In this document: piece after piece, positions 54,401 through 64,000 of the stretch | How the letters are laid out: every line of letters starts with the position of its first letter | How positions within the stretch are numbered: position 1 is the first letter of the stretch | NCBI RefSeq assembly: GCF_000003815.2 | Contig: NC_049982.1 | Span: 4,361,259-4,425,258, forward strand | Length of the DNA stretch: 64,000 nt | Direction: 5' to 3' | Source of the DNA: Branchiostoma floridae | Taxonomy: Eukaryota; Chordata; Leptocardii; Amphioxiformes; Branchiostomatidae | The notes under the pieces: generated by a model | Told to the model about the DNA's origin: nothing | What the model saw: the letters and a program-made list of their open reading frames with translations, nothing else | Database searches by the model: none | Translations under genes and position numbers: made by a program

Positions 54401-55811
54401 CTACAGTTGCCACACCTGGGGCAATTACTGTCGTATTGAGGTCACTTGAGTGGCGCCAAATGGCAGCTCGCTCCAGACCCTTGCGATTGAGGCCGGCCTA
54501 TTGTAAGCTTCTCGCACATCAATCCCTGGCTGCCAAGAGAGAGTAGTCGGCCTACCCAATTAAATGACAAGATAACAGTAACCATAACAGGTCCAAATCC
54601 TCGAACTGCCCACGTCTGAACCATGGTATTCTCTAATCTCATAACCCCGTCTATTACATGTCCACCGAGGAGTAGTGACAAGATACGTTCTTACCTAATA
54701 CATGACACGTTAAGACACTAAACCATTCTGAGAGTTCTCCAATATGTAGTCTTACAGCACACTCCCTCCCATTGCGAATTCCTTTATCACACATGTTAGC
54801 TTCTCTGGAAAACCATAGTGTAAACTTGTACGGCGATCACAGTGTAGGCCTGTGGACTATCATTGGCCTTTCGAAGTCCCCTTATGCGGTGAATGGTGAG
54901 AGGTTTATTACGGGCAACCTAGTTTCCAACATTTGTCCCAAGACCATATCTAATATACCTTGCTCACCATGCAATTATACATAGGCACATTCAACAATCC
55001 CAGATCACTCTTCAATACGTGCACTCTGCAATGCAACCGATGAGGACTTTTTCCCTACGTTAAGTCCTCACAGAGCCGAGTGAACTTCTAGTCACGAGAC
55101 ACTGTGTCCCTTTACGTGATCGTGCTTCCCAAGTCACGTGCACCTTGAGTGCTTAGTCATCAAATTTGAAGTTTGGTGGAGAGGCCGTATTGATGCTCAT
55201 GATCTCAAATTCCCTTGCATTGATTTTCAATCCGACTCTCCATGACTGACGTCTATTGTCTCGTTACTTGTTGTAGCTCCTCTTCACTATTCTCTATAAA
55301 GGCGATGTCGTCAGCAAAGATTTAATGACCTCTGAACTCCTGAGGTTGTGACCTCCTACGTAACAATAAAATATGCATATATACAGACCTCACTCCCTCT
55401 GTGAAGTCATCGGCGCCATGTTGGATCACAACACATGCTCGTACAGCACACGACGATGTCATTGGTTAATTTAATTAACCTCCAATGTGGTCACCGGGGA
55501 ACTCATATCTTAATTACCATGACACACCTGCATCGTGGCGCCTGCCCAAGTCTATCAACTGATACCCCTGGGTAGACACCTCGATACCAATTGTATCAAT
55601 CCTGCCATTGCCAAATTGCTCACCTAACACACTAAATACGTCTATTTCATTCACGTAGCCCTTATATCCATCATATGAATGCCGGCACGGTCGCCGACAC
55701 TTTCATTCACGTAAGCCTATGGTGGATGACTTGCCTCCTGCACGTAACGCCTGTGAAACTCTTGTCTCCCGTTCATTACGTACCACATATCTTGTGTGAC
55801 GTGAGATTATC

Positions 55812-56895
55812 CAACCTCTGCACACCCGGTGTGATAAAACTGATATAGCGTCCCAGACGCAATATCTCCAATCTCAGCACACCCAGTGTGCTCGCTGCAA
55901 ACTGCCATAGTCAAAGCTAAGGCCTAAGCCGCAACATAACTTACGTCCCAGACGTAAGATATCCAGTCTCTGCACACCCAGTGTGCTCGCTGTAAACTGC
56001 CATAGTCAAAGCTAAGGCCTATTAAAGCAGCAACATAACTTACGTCCCAGACGCAAGATATCCAATCTCAGCACACCCAGTGTGCTCGCTGCAAACTGCC
56101 ATAGTCAAAGCTAAAGCCTATTAAAGCAGCAACATAACTTACGTCCCAGACGTAAGATATCCAATCTCAGCACACCCAGTGTGCTCGCTGCAAACTGCCA
56201 TAGTCAAAGCTAAGGCCTATTAAAGCAGCAACATAACTTACGTCCCAGACGTAAGATATCCAATCTCAGCACACCCAGTGTGCTCGCTGCAAACTGCCAT
56301 AGTTAGAGCTAAAGCCTATTAAAGCAGCAACATAACTTACGTCCCAGACGTAAGATATCCAATCTCAGCACACCCAGTGTGCTCGCTGCAAACTGCCATA
56401 GTCAAAGCTAAGGCCTAAGCCGCAACATAACTTACGTCCCAGACGTAAGATATCCAATCTCAGCACACCCAGTGTGCTCGCTGCAAACTGCCATAGTCAA
56501 AGCTAAAGCCTATTAAAGCAGCAACATAACTTACGTCCCAGACGTAAGATATCCAATCTCAGCACACCCAGTGTGCTCGCTGCAAACTGCCATAGTCAAA
56601 GCTAAGGCCTATTAAAGCAGCAACATAACTTACGTCCCAGACGTAAGATATCCAATCTCAGCACACCCAGTGTGCTCGCTGCAAACTGCCATAGTCAAAG
56701 CTAAGGCCTATTAAAGCAGCAACATAACTTACGTCCCAGACGTAAGATATCCAATCTCAGCACACCCAGTGTGCTCGCTGCAAACTGCCATAGTCAGAGC
56801 TAAGGCCTAAGCAGCAACATAACTTACGTCCCAGACGCAAGATATCCAATCTCAGCACACCCAATGTGCTCGCTGCAAACTGCTGTAGTCAGAGA
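55812..56895. repeat. Satellite of eleven ~99-bp units with two palindromes each
   Basis: GCACACCC marks units at 55877, 55972, 56071, 56170, 56269, 56369, 56463, 56562, 56661, 56760 and 56855, with spacing 94-100. Each holds TTACGTCCCAGACGTAA and AGCACACCCAGTGTGCT, both inverted repeats around a CCCAG or CCCA centre. Two length forms alternate irregularly: 'ggcctattaaagcagcaac' (about 99) and 'ggcctaagccgcaac' (94-95). The outermost units are the most diverged. Confidence 0.95.
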
Positions 56896-57688
56896 ACACC
56901 CGGCGTAAGGGGACCAACAGCAAATAAAAGCAGCCGACGTCACGAGCTGGTTTCTTCGAGCAGTATTAACTCAATCAACCAGGTGCATACGCGCGCCACG
57001 TGTGCACAATCTACCGACGTCCCATCCACATGCAAATTTCATGGCGCCGCTCTCAGCTCCTGTAGGATGGTAACTCTGGCGGCAAAATCGCTGACTCAGG
57101 CTGTGAGTTATTGTGGTAGCTGCCGTTGCCATGATTCCCATGTCCGTCTGCCTGCTTGGGTTGTCCTCGTTGTTCTCATGTTGTCGTCGTTGTCCTCTCC
57201 TCTGTCTATGAAATAATTGTCGACTTCTGTGAAGATCTACAGTTTGATAACGACATAAGAACACCACACGTTAGACTTTGCTGCATTCCGCTCAAATGCA
57301 GCGCTACCCCCAACCCAAGCAAGCTTCCGCCACGCGAAGCTAGATCGGGCAACGTCGTGGACGCACGGGAAGCTCGACTTGAATTGTCCACCCAGCTACC
57401 ATACTGAATACGTGATAAACCCACCCGGAGACCCAAATCTAGACAGCACACTACCTCAGAAATGCAAATCAGTCCCATGTGCGCCCATCATCCACATTCT
57501 CGCCGACAACTCAAACGTGGAACAAATTGACAGCAAAATGCGAAAAAGACAATTCCCTGCACAAAGTGTTACCACTGCGACACCCCAAACCTTTCAGGTG
57601 GAAACTGTGCTAAACTCTGCTTCATCAGTACACGTGGCGTAGGGTTTCTCTGCACTGCTGCCAACACGACCCTGCTTGTGTCTTCTTG

Positions 57689-57795
57689 CTGCGGATGTCT
57701 CCGGGAGAATGGCAGAGGGGATTATGCACGCCACCTTATATGGTATTATTTGATCACATGATTTCGGCTGACCAATGATCGTGCAGTGTGAATAG
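57689..57795. repeat. Right copy of the 108-bp direct repeat
   Basis: Matches 53371-53478 base for base as far as I can read, so the copy is recent or kept alike by conversion. Confidence 0.85.
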
Positions 57796-58157
57796 TCTAC
57801 ATGTTTACAGTTGCAGTTCTACTTTGACGGGCCTTCCTCGCCTTAGTATTAAACTTACACGGAGTATTAGACTTACACTGGCGTCTTAAAATCCTACAAC
57901 GCTAACTGCACCTGTACGATTGACTGTAAAACTTGGCAGAAATGACTATAAACTCTACTCTACTTCACTCTTGTTATTTTCTTCCACCTGCAAGCGCCAA
58001 AACGTGTGAATGCCTGATGAAATAATATGTTAATTTTCTAACCGGTCCAACATCCGGTCCACCTAATTTTTTCAGCTCCGGTTTTTCTGGACCGGTCCAA
58101 TAAGAAAAACCGGTTTTGTACCAGTACGCTGTACCGATACCCAGCCCTATAGATGAG

Positions 58158-59791
58158 CCGACGTCTCGCTTCTTTGTATCCGTGTAGACGTGAGAACATT
58201 AAATTAAGTAACGTCATATTCCTTTGACTATTCACATCAAAACTATACACGTATCCGTTACATTTAGATATTCACATATCAAAACGTTTCTTTGATCTAG
58301 CTAAAAGCAAGGAGGTTGAAAAGACCTCCACGTTGAAAGTAAATTATTTCCCACATACAGCCTGTTATATACAGACGGAGTGGGAAGAATAACAGCATAA
58401 ACTTGACAAATCCTTTAATATTTCATTAGCTCTAGATCTATTACAGACCCATACATTTGCGTTGCCTTCGGTAGTGTTGACGTTTTCTAACTTTTGCTCC
58501 GAGATCTCAACTAATCTCCAAACAAATATCCGTGGTAAGGCAATCCAAAGAGTTAACCAGTAGGCCCCAACTAGTCCACCGGATGATTGTTCGATACTGT
58601 TTAGCCCTTTAAATCTGGATACTGCTTTTCCACCGATAGATCTTCTTGGAGATAACCTTCACATATCTTGACGTCTGGTCTGTACCAAAATGTACCAAGC
58701 TAGTATACTTCATATACATGTACCTAGATGGCGTCATCCAAATCGAAGGAACAAATTATTCATTTTGTGTCAACGTTAGAGAACCAGTACAGCATTTGAT
58801 ACTACTAGGTTACTCTTTTATCACACTTGCTTTCCTGACTCCTATAACGCCAAGCACTAACCATAACGTCACAATCTAGCGTCCGTTCAATCTACGGCAT
58901 GTGTCTGGTTGAATCAATGGCCACTTTTAAAGTTTCGGGAAAGACGTGCCACATTGTATGTGATCCTTGCATTTCCATGGAGCAGACTTTGATCAAAATC
59001 CACTAGATTTTATGATACTACATCTCCATTAAGATCATTTACACTGATGTGGATTATCAAGTTACGCAATCAAACGTCGAATCATCTTTGTTGCCTCGTT
59101 AGAATGTTTTGAGCGAGGTAGAAAGGCTTTGACTAGACTAGCTTTGACTTGACTTCAATGATGTGAACTGTTGTGCACAACAGTTTTGTGGTCGGCTGAT
59201 CCCTAGCTAGTTTAAAGCTTCCCGTGTTGCTTCGAACTTTCCACGTTTTGGTAAAAACATGGACGTCATGTTACCCTTGCTTTTCATTCACAAATTCCCC
59301 TAGAGCTAACTTATCTAGTAAAAAAACAACTAGGGTGACGTCACGCTGTCATTCTATTATATTTTGATGACAGAGTTACACGTCTAGTAGTCCAAGTGCT
59401 ATCGACTGCGAGGCATTTTGCCGACAGAAAAAGTCAATGCGACGTCTTATTGGGTTTGCCGTAGTGAGAAAGGAACGACTACGGTGCAAAAAGGTGGATA
59501 ATGGTAGATTTTGGGGAACATATGACTTTATGATGACAAAATGTGGCGTCGCAAAGCGTAACGGTGGGAATTTGCTTAAAATACCAAGAGGTGTTCGGTT
59601 CTAGTCCCCCGATATGCTCCGAAGTTGTGTCCCTGGGAAAGACTTCCTAGTTTAGTTTAAGGGATGTCCTACACCGTCACTTTCCAGCAGACAAATTTGG
59701 ACGGATCTGATCGTTTTCTTTAGCCTGGCAAGCCTGGTGAGGCGGTTTCGGAGGCTTATTCTGTTTGAAAAAATATCGTCCCTGTTACAAA
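58158..59791. other. Intergenic, no gene seen
   Basis: No conserved frame. 'ggtgttcggttctagtcccc' and 'tgtgtccctgggaaagactt' near 59590-59645 look like a decayed SINE. Otherwise nothing recognised. Confidence 0.3.
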
Positions 59792-59799
59792 TGTTATAG

Positions 59800-60161
59800 C
59801 AGGGCTCAAGCCAGCGTCCGTTTTTCCGTCAATTGACGGAAATTTACTGCGTCTGACGGAAAAATTTTTAAAGCAATCCGTCAACCTTGACGGACAAAAA
59901 TCCTAGGTGGAAGCTACAGGCGGTTTGGGGACGCTGTCCACGGCTGTAAAAGCCACACACTGTTTGTTTTGCTATTGTTATGATTGTTGACAATGTGTGT
60001 CGGCGCTCTTTCGCATACGATAATCTCATTAAAACCGGTTTTTCAAGGTCTCAGTGGCAACATTTACTACTTTGTAGTGTCATAAGGAAAATTAATTTTC
60101 GCGATTTTCACGACGATTGGTATTGGCTGACGGAAAAAAAATCGAGCTGGCTAAAGCCCTG
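59800..60161. mobile_element. Short hAT-like MITE, GACGG family
   Basis: 362 bp; CAGGGCTCAAGCCAGCGTCC at the left and GAGCTGGCTAAAGCCCTG at the right. Exact 8-bp duplication TGTTATAG at 59792-59799 and 60162-60169. Close sister of 1867-2206 over most of its length. Confidence 0.85.
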
Positions 60162-60239
60162 TGTTATAGCTTATCATATCTTGTTTCAAGGCCCATTAAC
60201 TATCTCCGAGAGCATGACATGATCTCAAATGAACTAATT

Positions 60240-60316
60240 ATCTCCATGAAATGTCATGGAGGTTATATTTACCTCCATGAAATGTCAAGGAGGTTATATT
60301 TTACCCAGCGTTTGTG

Positions 60317-60352
<36 letters not shown>

Positions 60353-62386
60353 AACAAGATAACTCAAGAACGGCTGGATGGATTAGTTTCATACTTGGTG
60401 TGTTGGTGGGGTGCGATGAAAGCTGGAAGTGATTAGATTTTGGGCACCCTAGCGGCTTCCCTTGATACTGCAGCGCAACTTCTGGTTTTGCTATCTCGTG
60501 TTCTGAACACGCTATGGTCACGATTTTTGAGTGTTAGATAGCTCTTGTGCTCAGAAATAAGTGACATAAGTTTTGGCCCCCTACCGACTAGGTTTGGGAA
60601 AGCAGGTGCATTTTTGTCAAAAAATTCTGAAGAGGATAACTCAAGAAGGGAACAATGGATTTTCATGATTTTTGGTATGTAGGTACCTTAGACAATGTTG
60701 TACAAGATAAGATACTAATTATGCAAAATAGGAGTACATTTGCATAATTAATGAGAATATTCTATCATGGCAGTTTTTTCAATGTATCTCTTGTCCCGGA
60801 CATGATATAGTCTTGACATTTGGGTGGTAGATAGCTTGCAGTGTCATGACAAAGTGGGGCAGATTTCAGCCCCCTAACATGTAAATTCGGAACTGCAGGG
60901 GCGTTTTTGTCTAGACATTCCAAAGAAGATAACTGCAGAAAGGATTGACAGATTGGCATCATTTTAGGGGTGCAGGTAGCTTAGGCAAAGGTGTTCATAA
61001 TGATATACATGTTATGCAAATGAGGACCTTATGTGCATAATTAATGAGGAAATTGTATAATACCATTATTAGCAATAACTGGACTTCAATAAATGTAACA
61101 CTTATTAATTATGATAGATGGAATATAAGCAGATACCAAATATGGTAATGAGGAACTTATTTGCATAATTTATATAAAAATTGCAAAGCAGCTTTATGTC
61201 TAATGATTGGAATTTTATACTTGTGACATGTGTATGTTAGTCAATGATGAACAACACCACGCATAAATTATGTTAATGCATTAGTCAATTGTATGAAATT
61301 TACAAAAGCTCTAAATTTTCATGGAGGTATGAGGTCGCCGAACTCTAGTTTACCCTGCGTTTGTGTGTCTGTCTGTCTGTCTGTCTGTCAACAAGAAAAC
61401 CCAAGAACAGCTGGATGGATTGGTTTCATACTTGGTGTGTTGGTAGGGTGTGATGAAAGCTGGACGTGATTAGATTTTGGGCCCCCTAGCGGCTATCCTT
61501 AGTACTGCAGCGCAACTTCCGGTTTTGCTATCTCGTGTTCTGAACAAGCTATGGTCCCAATTTTTGAGTGTTAGATAGCTCTTGTGCTCAGAAATGAGTG
61601 ACATAAGTTTGGGCCCCCTAGCGTCTAGTTTGGGGATAGCAGGGGCATTTTTTGTCAAAAACTTCTGAAGCAGATAACTCAAGAAGGGAACAACAGATTT
61701 TCACGATTTTTGGTATGTAGGTACCTTAGACAATGTTGTACAAGATAAAATACTAATCATGCAAAATTAGAGTACATTTGCATAATTAATGAGAATATGC
61801 TATCATAGCAGTTTTTTCAATGTATCGCCTGTCCCGGAAATGATATGATCTTGACAATTAGGTGGTAGACAGCTTTCAGCGTCATGACATGGTGGGCCAA
61901 GTTTCAACCCCCTAACATCTAATTTTGGAACTGCAGGGGTATTTTTGTCAAGACATTGCAAAGAACATAACTGCAGAGAGGAATGATGGATTTCCATCAT
62001 TTTAGGCATGCAGGTAGCTTAGGCAAATATGTTCATAATGATATACATGTTATGCAAATGAGGACATTATTTGCATAATTAATGAGGAAATTTTATAATT
62101 CCATTATTTCAATAACTTGACTTCAATAAATGTAACAAATGTACATTATGACAGATGGAACATAAGCAGATGCCAAATATGCTAATTAGGAACTAATTTG
62201 CATAATATATGCGAAAATTGCAATGATATTTGCTCGATGATTATTGATAGGAATTTCATACTTGACGTGTATGTTTGTCAATGATGAACATCACCATGCA
62301 TGAATCATGAAAATGTGCAAGTCTGTTGCATGAAATTTACAAAAGCTTGAATATTTCATGGAGGTATGAGGTCGCCGAACTCTAGA
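60240..62386. repeat. Two tandem ~1.05-kb repeat units with TGTC microsatellite start
   Basis: Unit 1 (about 60240-61346) and unit 2 (about 61347-62386) run in the same order: 'accc.gcgtttgtgtgtctg', (TCTG)n, 'caagaacggctggatgga', 'tttttgagtgttagatagct', 'gcataattaatgaga', and the ending ATTTCATGGAGGTATGAGGT then CGCCGAACTCTAG. ACCTCCATGAAAT at the left and ATTTCATGGAGGT at the right are inverse. No sustained ORF. Type unknown. Confidence 0.8.
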
Positions 62387-62775
62387 GTGAGTGATTGAGT
62401 GAGTGAGTGAGAGATTGAGTGAGTGAGTGATTCAGTGAGTGAATGAGAGAGTGAGTGAGTGAGTGAGTGAGTGAGTGAGTGAGTGAGTGAGTGAGTGAGT
62501 GAGTGAGTGAATGAGTGAGTGAGTGAGTGCGTGAGAGTAAGTGACCAACTGAATAGTTGGATGAGAGCGAAAGAACGAATTAATGCATGGGTGGATCGAT
62601 GGATGGATGAAGTAATGAAGAAATGAACAGTTGGAGGAATGAACGAAGGGTTATTGCATGTTTTAGAAAATTATCGGACTTTCCTGCATGAATAGGTAAA
62701 TGAATGGATGAGTGAGTGAGTGAGTGAGTGAGTGAGTGAGTGAGTGAGTGAGTAAGTCAGTCAGTCAGTCGGTCA
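62387..62775. repeat. (GAGT)n microsatellites
   Basis: Long runs at 62389-62530 and 62707-62760 with (GATG) and (CAGT) variants between. Confidence 0.95.
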
Positions 62776-62840
62776 CTGAGTAAGTCAGTTAATGAGTCAG
62801 TGAGTGGAGTAAGTAACCAAGTGAATGAATGCAGTCTTAC

Positions 62841-63069
62841 CCCGCGGCATGTCGTCACAGTCGGCGTTCCTACAGAGGGCGCACAGCGGCCCGCAGAGCG
62901 CCTTACCGATGGCCCTCCTACACGCGGTGCGGCTGCTGCACAGGTCGCAGTGTGGGCACGCGGCCTGCAGTAACCCCGCCCGCACGGCCGCCTGGAGGCC
63001 CCGGTCAACGGCGGCGTCGCACGCGGACAACGCGCACAGCAGGACCGCTGCGAGCACAGCCAACCTCAT
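62841..63069 (-). CDS. First coding exon of a small secreted Cys-rich protein
   Basis: From ATG at 63069 to a donor at 62840 (GCGGG|GTAAGA): 76 residues plus one base, continuing in an exon I could not find. MRLAVLAAVLLCALSACDA is a clear signal peptide. The mature part has eight closely spaced Cys (38, 41, 44, 50, 59, 63, 66, 71), arranged as two similar modules, CPHCDLCSSRTAC and CGPLCALCRNADC. An acceptor upstream (TTTTCCAGCAG, just before AAAGTTCCC) suggests a separate 5' UTR exon. G+C here is far above the flanking repeats. Family not recognised; a defence or matrix peptide is possible, but nothing in the sequence decides it. Confidence 0.55.
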
Positions 63070-63244
63070 CTCGCTATGTGGGAACTTTCTGCTGGAAAAT
63101 AGAAGAGCAGTAATAAAAAGACAAGTGTCCAAAACGCATTTAAAATATATATAACGTTATAACCGGCCGAAGTATACACACATGTACTGGTATCGACCTC
63201 TCTTTTCAACAATCTCAGCGATAAGCTGTATAGTGATAAAAGCT

Positions 63245-63425
63245 TAGTCTCCAAGCGGACCCAACGGTGCCTTAGAAATAGTATCAAAGCTGGCCAGGGA
63301 CTTAGTATAGCGGCACCAGGTGCCCGTTTGACTCCCTTAGCCAGCTATCTCCCTTTGGCCGGCTATACTCTTTGCCAGCTTTGATATATTATCTCTAAGG
63401 CACCGATGGGTCTGCTTGGAGACTA
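63245..63425. mobile_element. 181-bp MITE with ~50-bp inverted repeats, TAGTCTCC termini
   Basis: Left TAGTCTCCAAGCGGACCCAA; inverse of the right end TAGTCTCCAAGCAGACCCAT; similarity runs to AAAGCTGGC. Exact direct repeat ATAAAAGCT (9 bp) at both sides (63236-63244, 63426-63434). Confidence 0.8.
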
Positions 63426-63496
63426 ATAAAAGCTGGCTTCGCTAATTTCTCTCAGTCGTCGCCTTCCGAAAAGGTCGTCACCTTTTTATACGCATA

Positions 63497-63580
63497 AAAA
63501 GCAGTTGCTCAAGCGACTAGATATGATTTTGGAAACGGTCAGAAGTTTCAGGTAGCGTCCACTACCTTTCGTTTGTTAAT
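63497..63580 (+). mobile_element. Fragment of the repeat family of 46432-47016
   Basis: Reads 'agcagttgctcaagcgacta', 'gatatgattttggaaacggt' and a decayed hairpin 'ggtagcgtccactacc'. The ribozyme-like core is broken. Confidence 0.6.
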
Positions 63581-63599
63581 GCCAACCGTTTTGGAAATA

Positions 63600-64000
63600 T
63601 ATTTAAGAACCGTCTGCAAGACACGTTTCTCTCTGGTTGGAGACAAGAATTAAGAAGTTTTAACAAACTCAGTACTTATTGTAAAATAAAAAAAAATTCT
63701 GTTTCGAAAAATATCTTTCATCCGTTCAAAACAAATTGTTTAGAAATGACCTAACGAGACTAAGGATTAGTGCACACACGTTACAAATTGAAAAGGGCCC
63801 ACACTACAACATACCAGCCAATGAGAGACTTTATCCCACATGCCATAATGACATAGAAAATGAATTTCATTTTGTAATGGATTGTCCGACTTATGAAGAA
63901 GACCGTCAAAAGTTATTTCAAAATATTGTATGTAAGTCCGAAATTGTACTACCACATGCTAGGTCAGAGGTATTCCATTTGATATTATCTTGTCCTGTTC
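63600..64000 (+). pseudogene. C-terminal part of a LINE polyprotein, frame-shifted, cut by the window edge
   Basis: First frame: LQDTFLSGWRQELRSF near 63610. A frame change in the A-run near 63690 follows. Then LTRLRISAHTLQIEKGPHYN, IPANERLYPTC and ENEFHFVMDCPTYEEDRQKL. This is the common zinc-knuckle-like ending of LINE ORF2 proteins (LTRxRxxxHxLxIExGR, then C...H...C). It runs off the right edge. Confidence 0.7.

Larger units (their letters stand above)
52865..58149. mobile_element. 5.3-kb non-autonomous hAT-like DNA element
   Basis: 5285 bp. The left end TAGGGGTGGGTACCGGTACA and the inverse of the right end TAGGGCTGGGTATCGGTACA differ at two of 20 bases. Exact 8-bp target duplication TAGATGAG at 52857-52864 and 58150-58157. 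The TAGGG terminus and 8-bp duplication suit the hAT superfamily. No transposase-sized frame is present. Both ends are rich in GGTCCGG/CCGGTCC motifs. Inside are an 11-copy satellite, a SINE piece (54215-54400) and two pairs of direct repeats. Confidence 0.85.

Noticed and set aside
55812-56895. CRISPR or coding repeat
   Set aside because: Head-to-tail satellite with no unique spacers and stops in all frames.

Overview
The window looks like animal nuclear DNA, most likely from a lancelet (Branchiostoma). Genes have many small exons with GT-AG introns and match animal ciliary, peroxisomal and lipid genes. Two intronless odorant-receptor-like genes lie in tandem, and introns and spacers are full of short inverted-repeat elements and LINE pieces. 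The organism is inferred; the gene families were read directly from translations. Two runs of N (15995-16094, 19675-20523) show a draft assembly.

Layout. 1-10 kb: two tandem, intronless, odorant-receptor-like GPCR genes on the minus strand, with duplicated flanks. 11.8-25.1 kb: twelve exons of DNAI7/CASC1 (axonemal dynein factor) on the plus strand; the 5' end was not found and a LINE sits in one intron. 29.7-34.6 kb: choline kinase on the minus strand, possibly starting from a leader exon near 40.6 kb. 41.07-45.87 kb: complete ten-exon PEX16 on the plus strand, head to head with choline kinase. 50.0-52.2 kb: an unrecognised six-exon minus-strand gene with one hydrophobic segment. 52.9-58.1 kb: a 5.3-kb element with short terminal inverted repeats and an exact 8-bp target duplication (hAT-like), carrying eleven copies of a ~99-bp satellite. 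60-63 kb: a tandem repeat pair, GAGT microsatellites and the first coding exon of a small secreted Cys-rich protein. The right edge holds the end of a LINE ORF.

The genes do not form one pathway. What unites the window is structure. In DNAI7 (four places), choline kinase, PEX16 and the unknown gene, short blocks that straddle an exon edge (splice site plus exon fragment) are tandemly copied in the neighbouring intron or 3' flank. Other notable points are four tandem long hairpins at 48.6-49.25 kb, a hammerhead-ribozyme-like core in a head-to-head repeat at 46.9 kb, and several short inverted-repeat families whose 8- or 9-bp target duplications can still be read.
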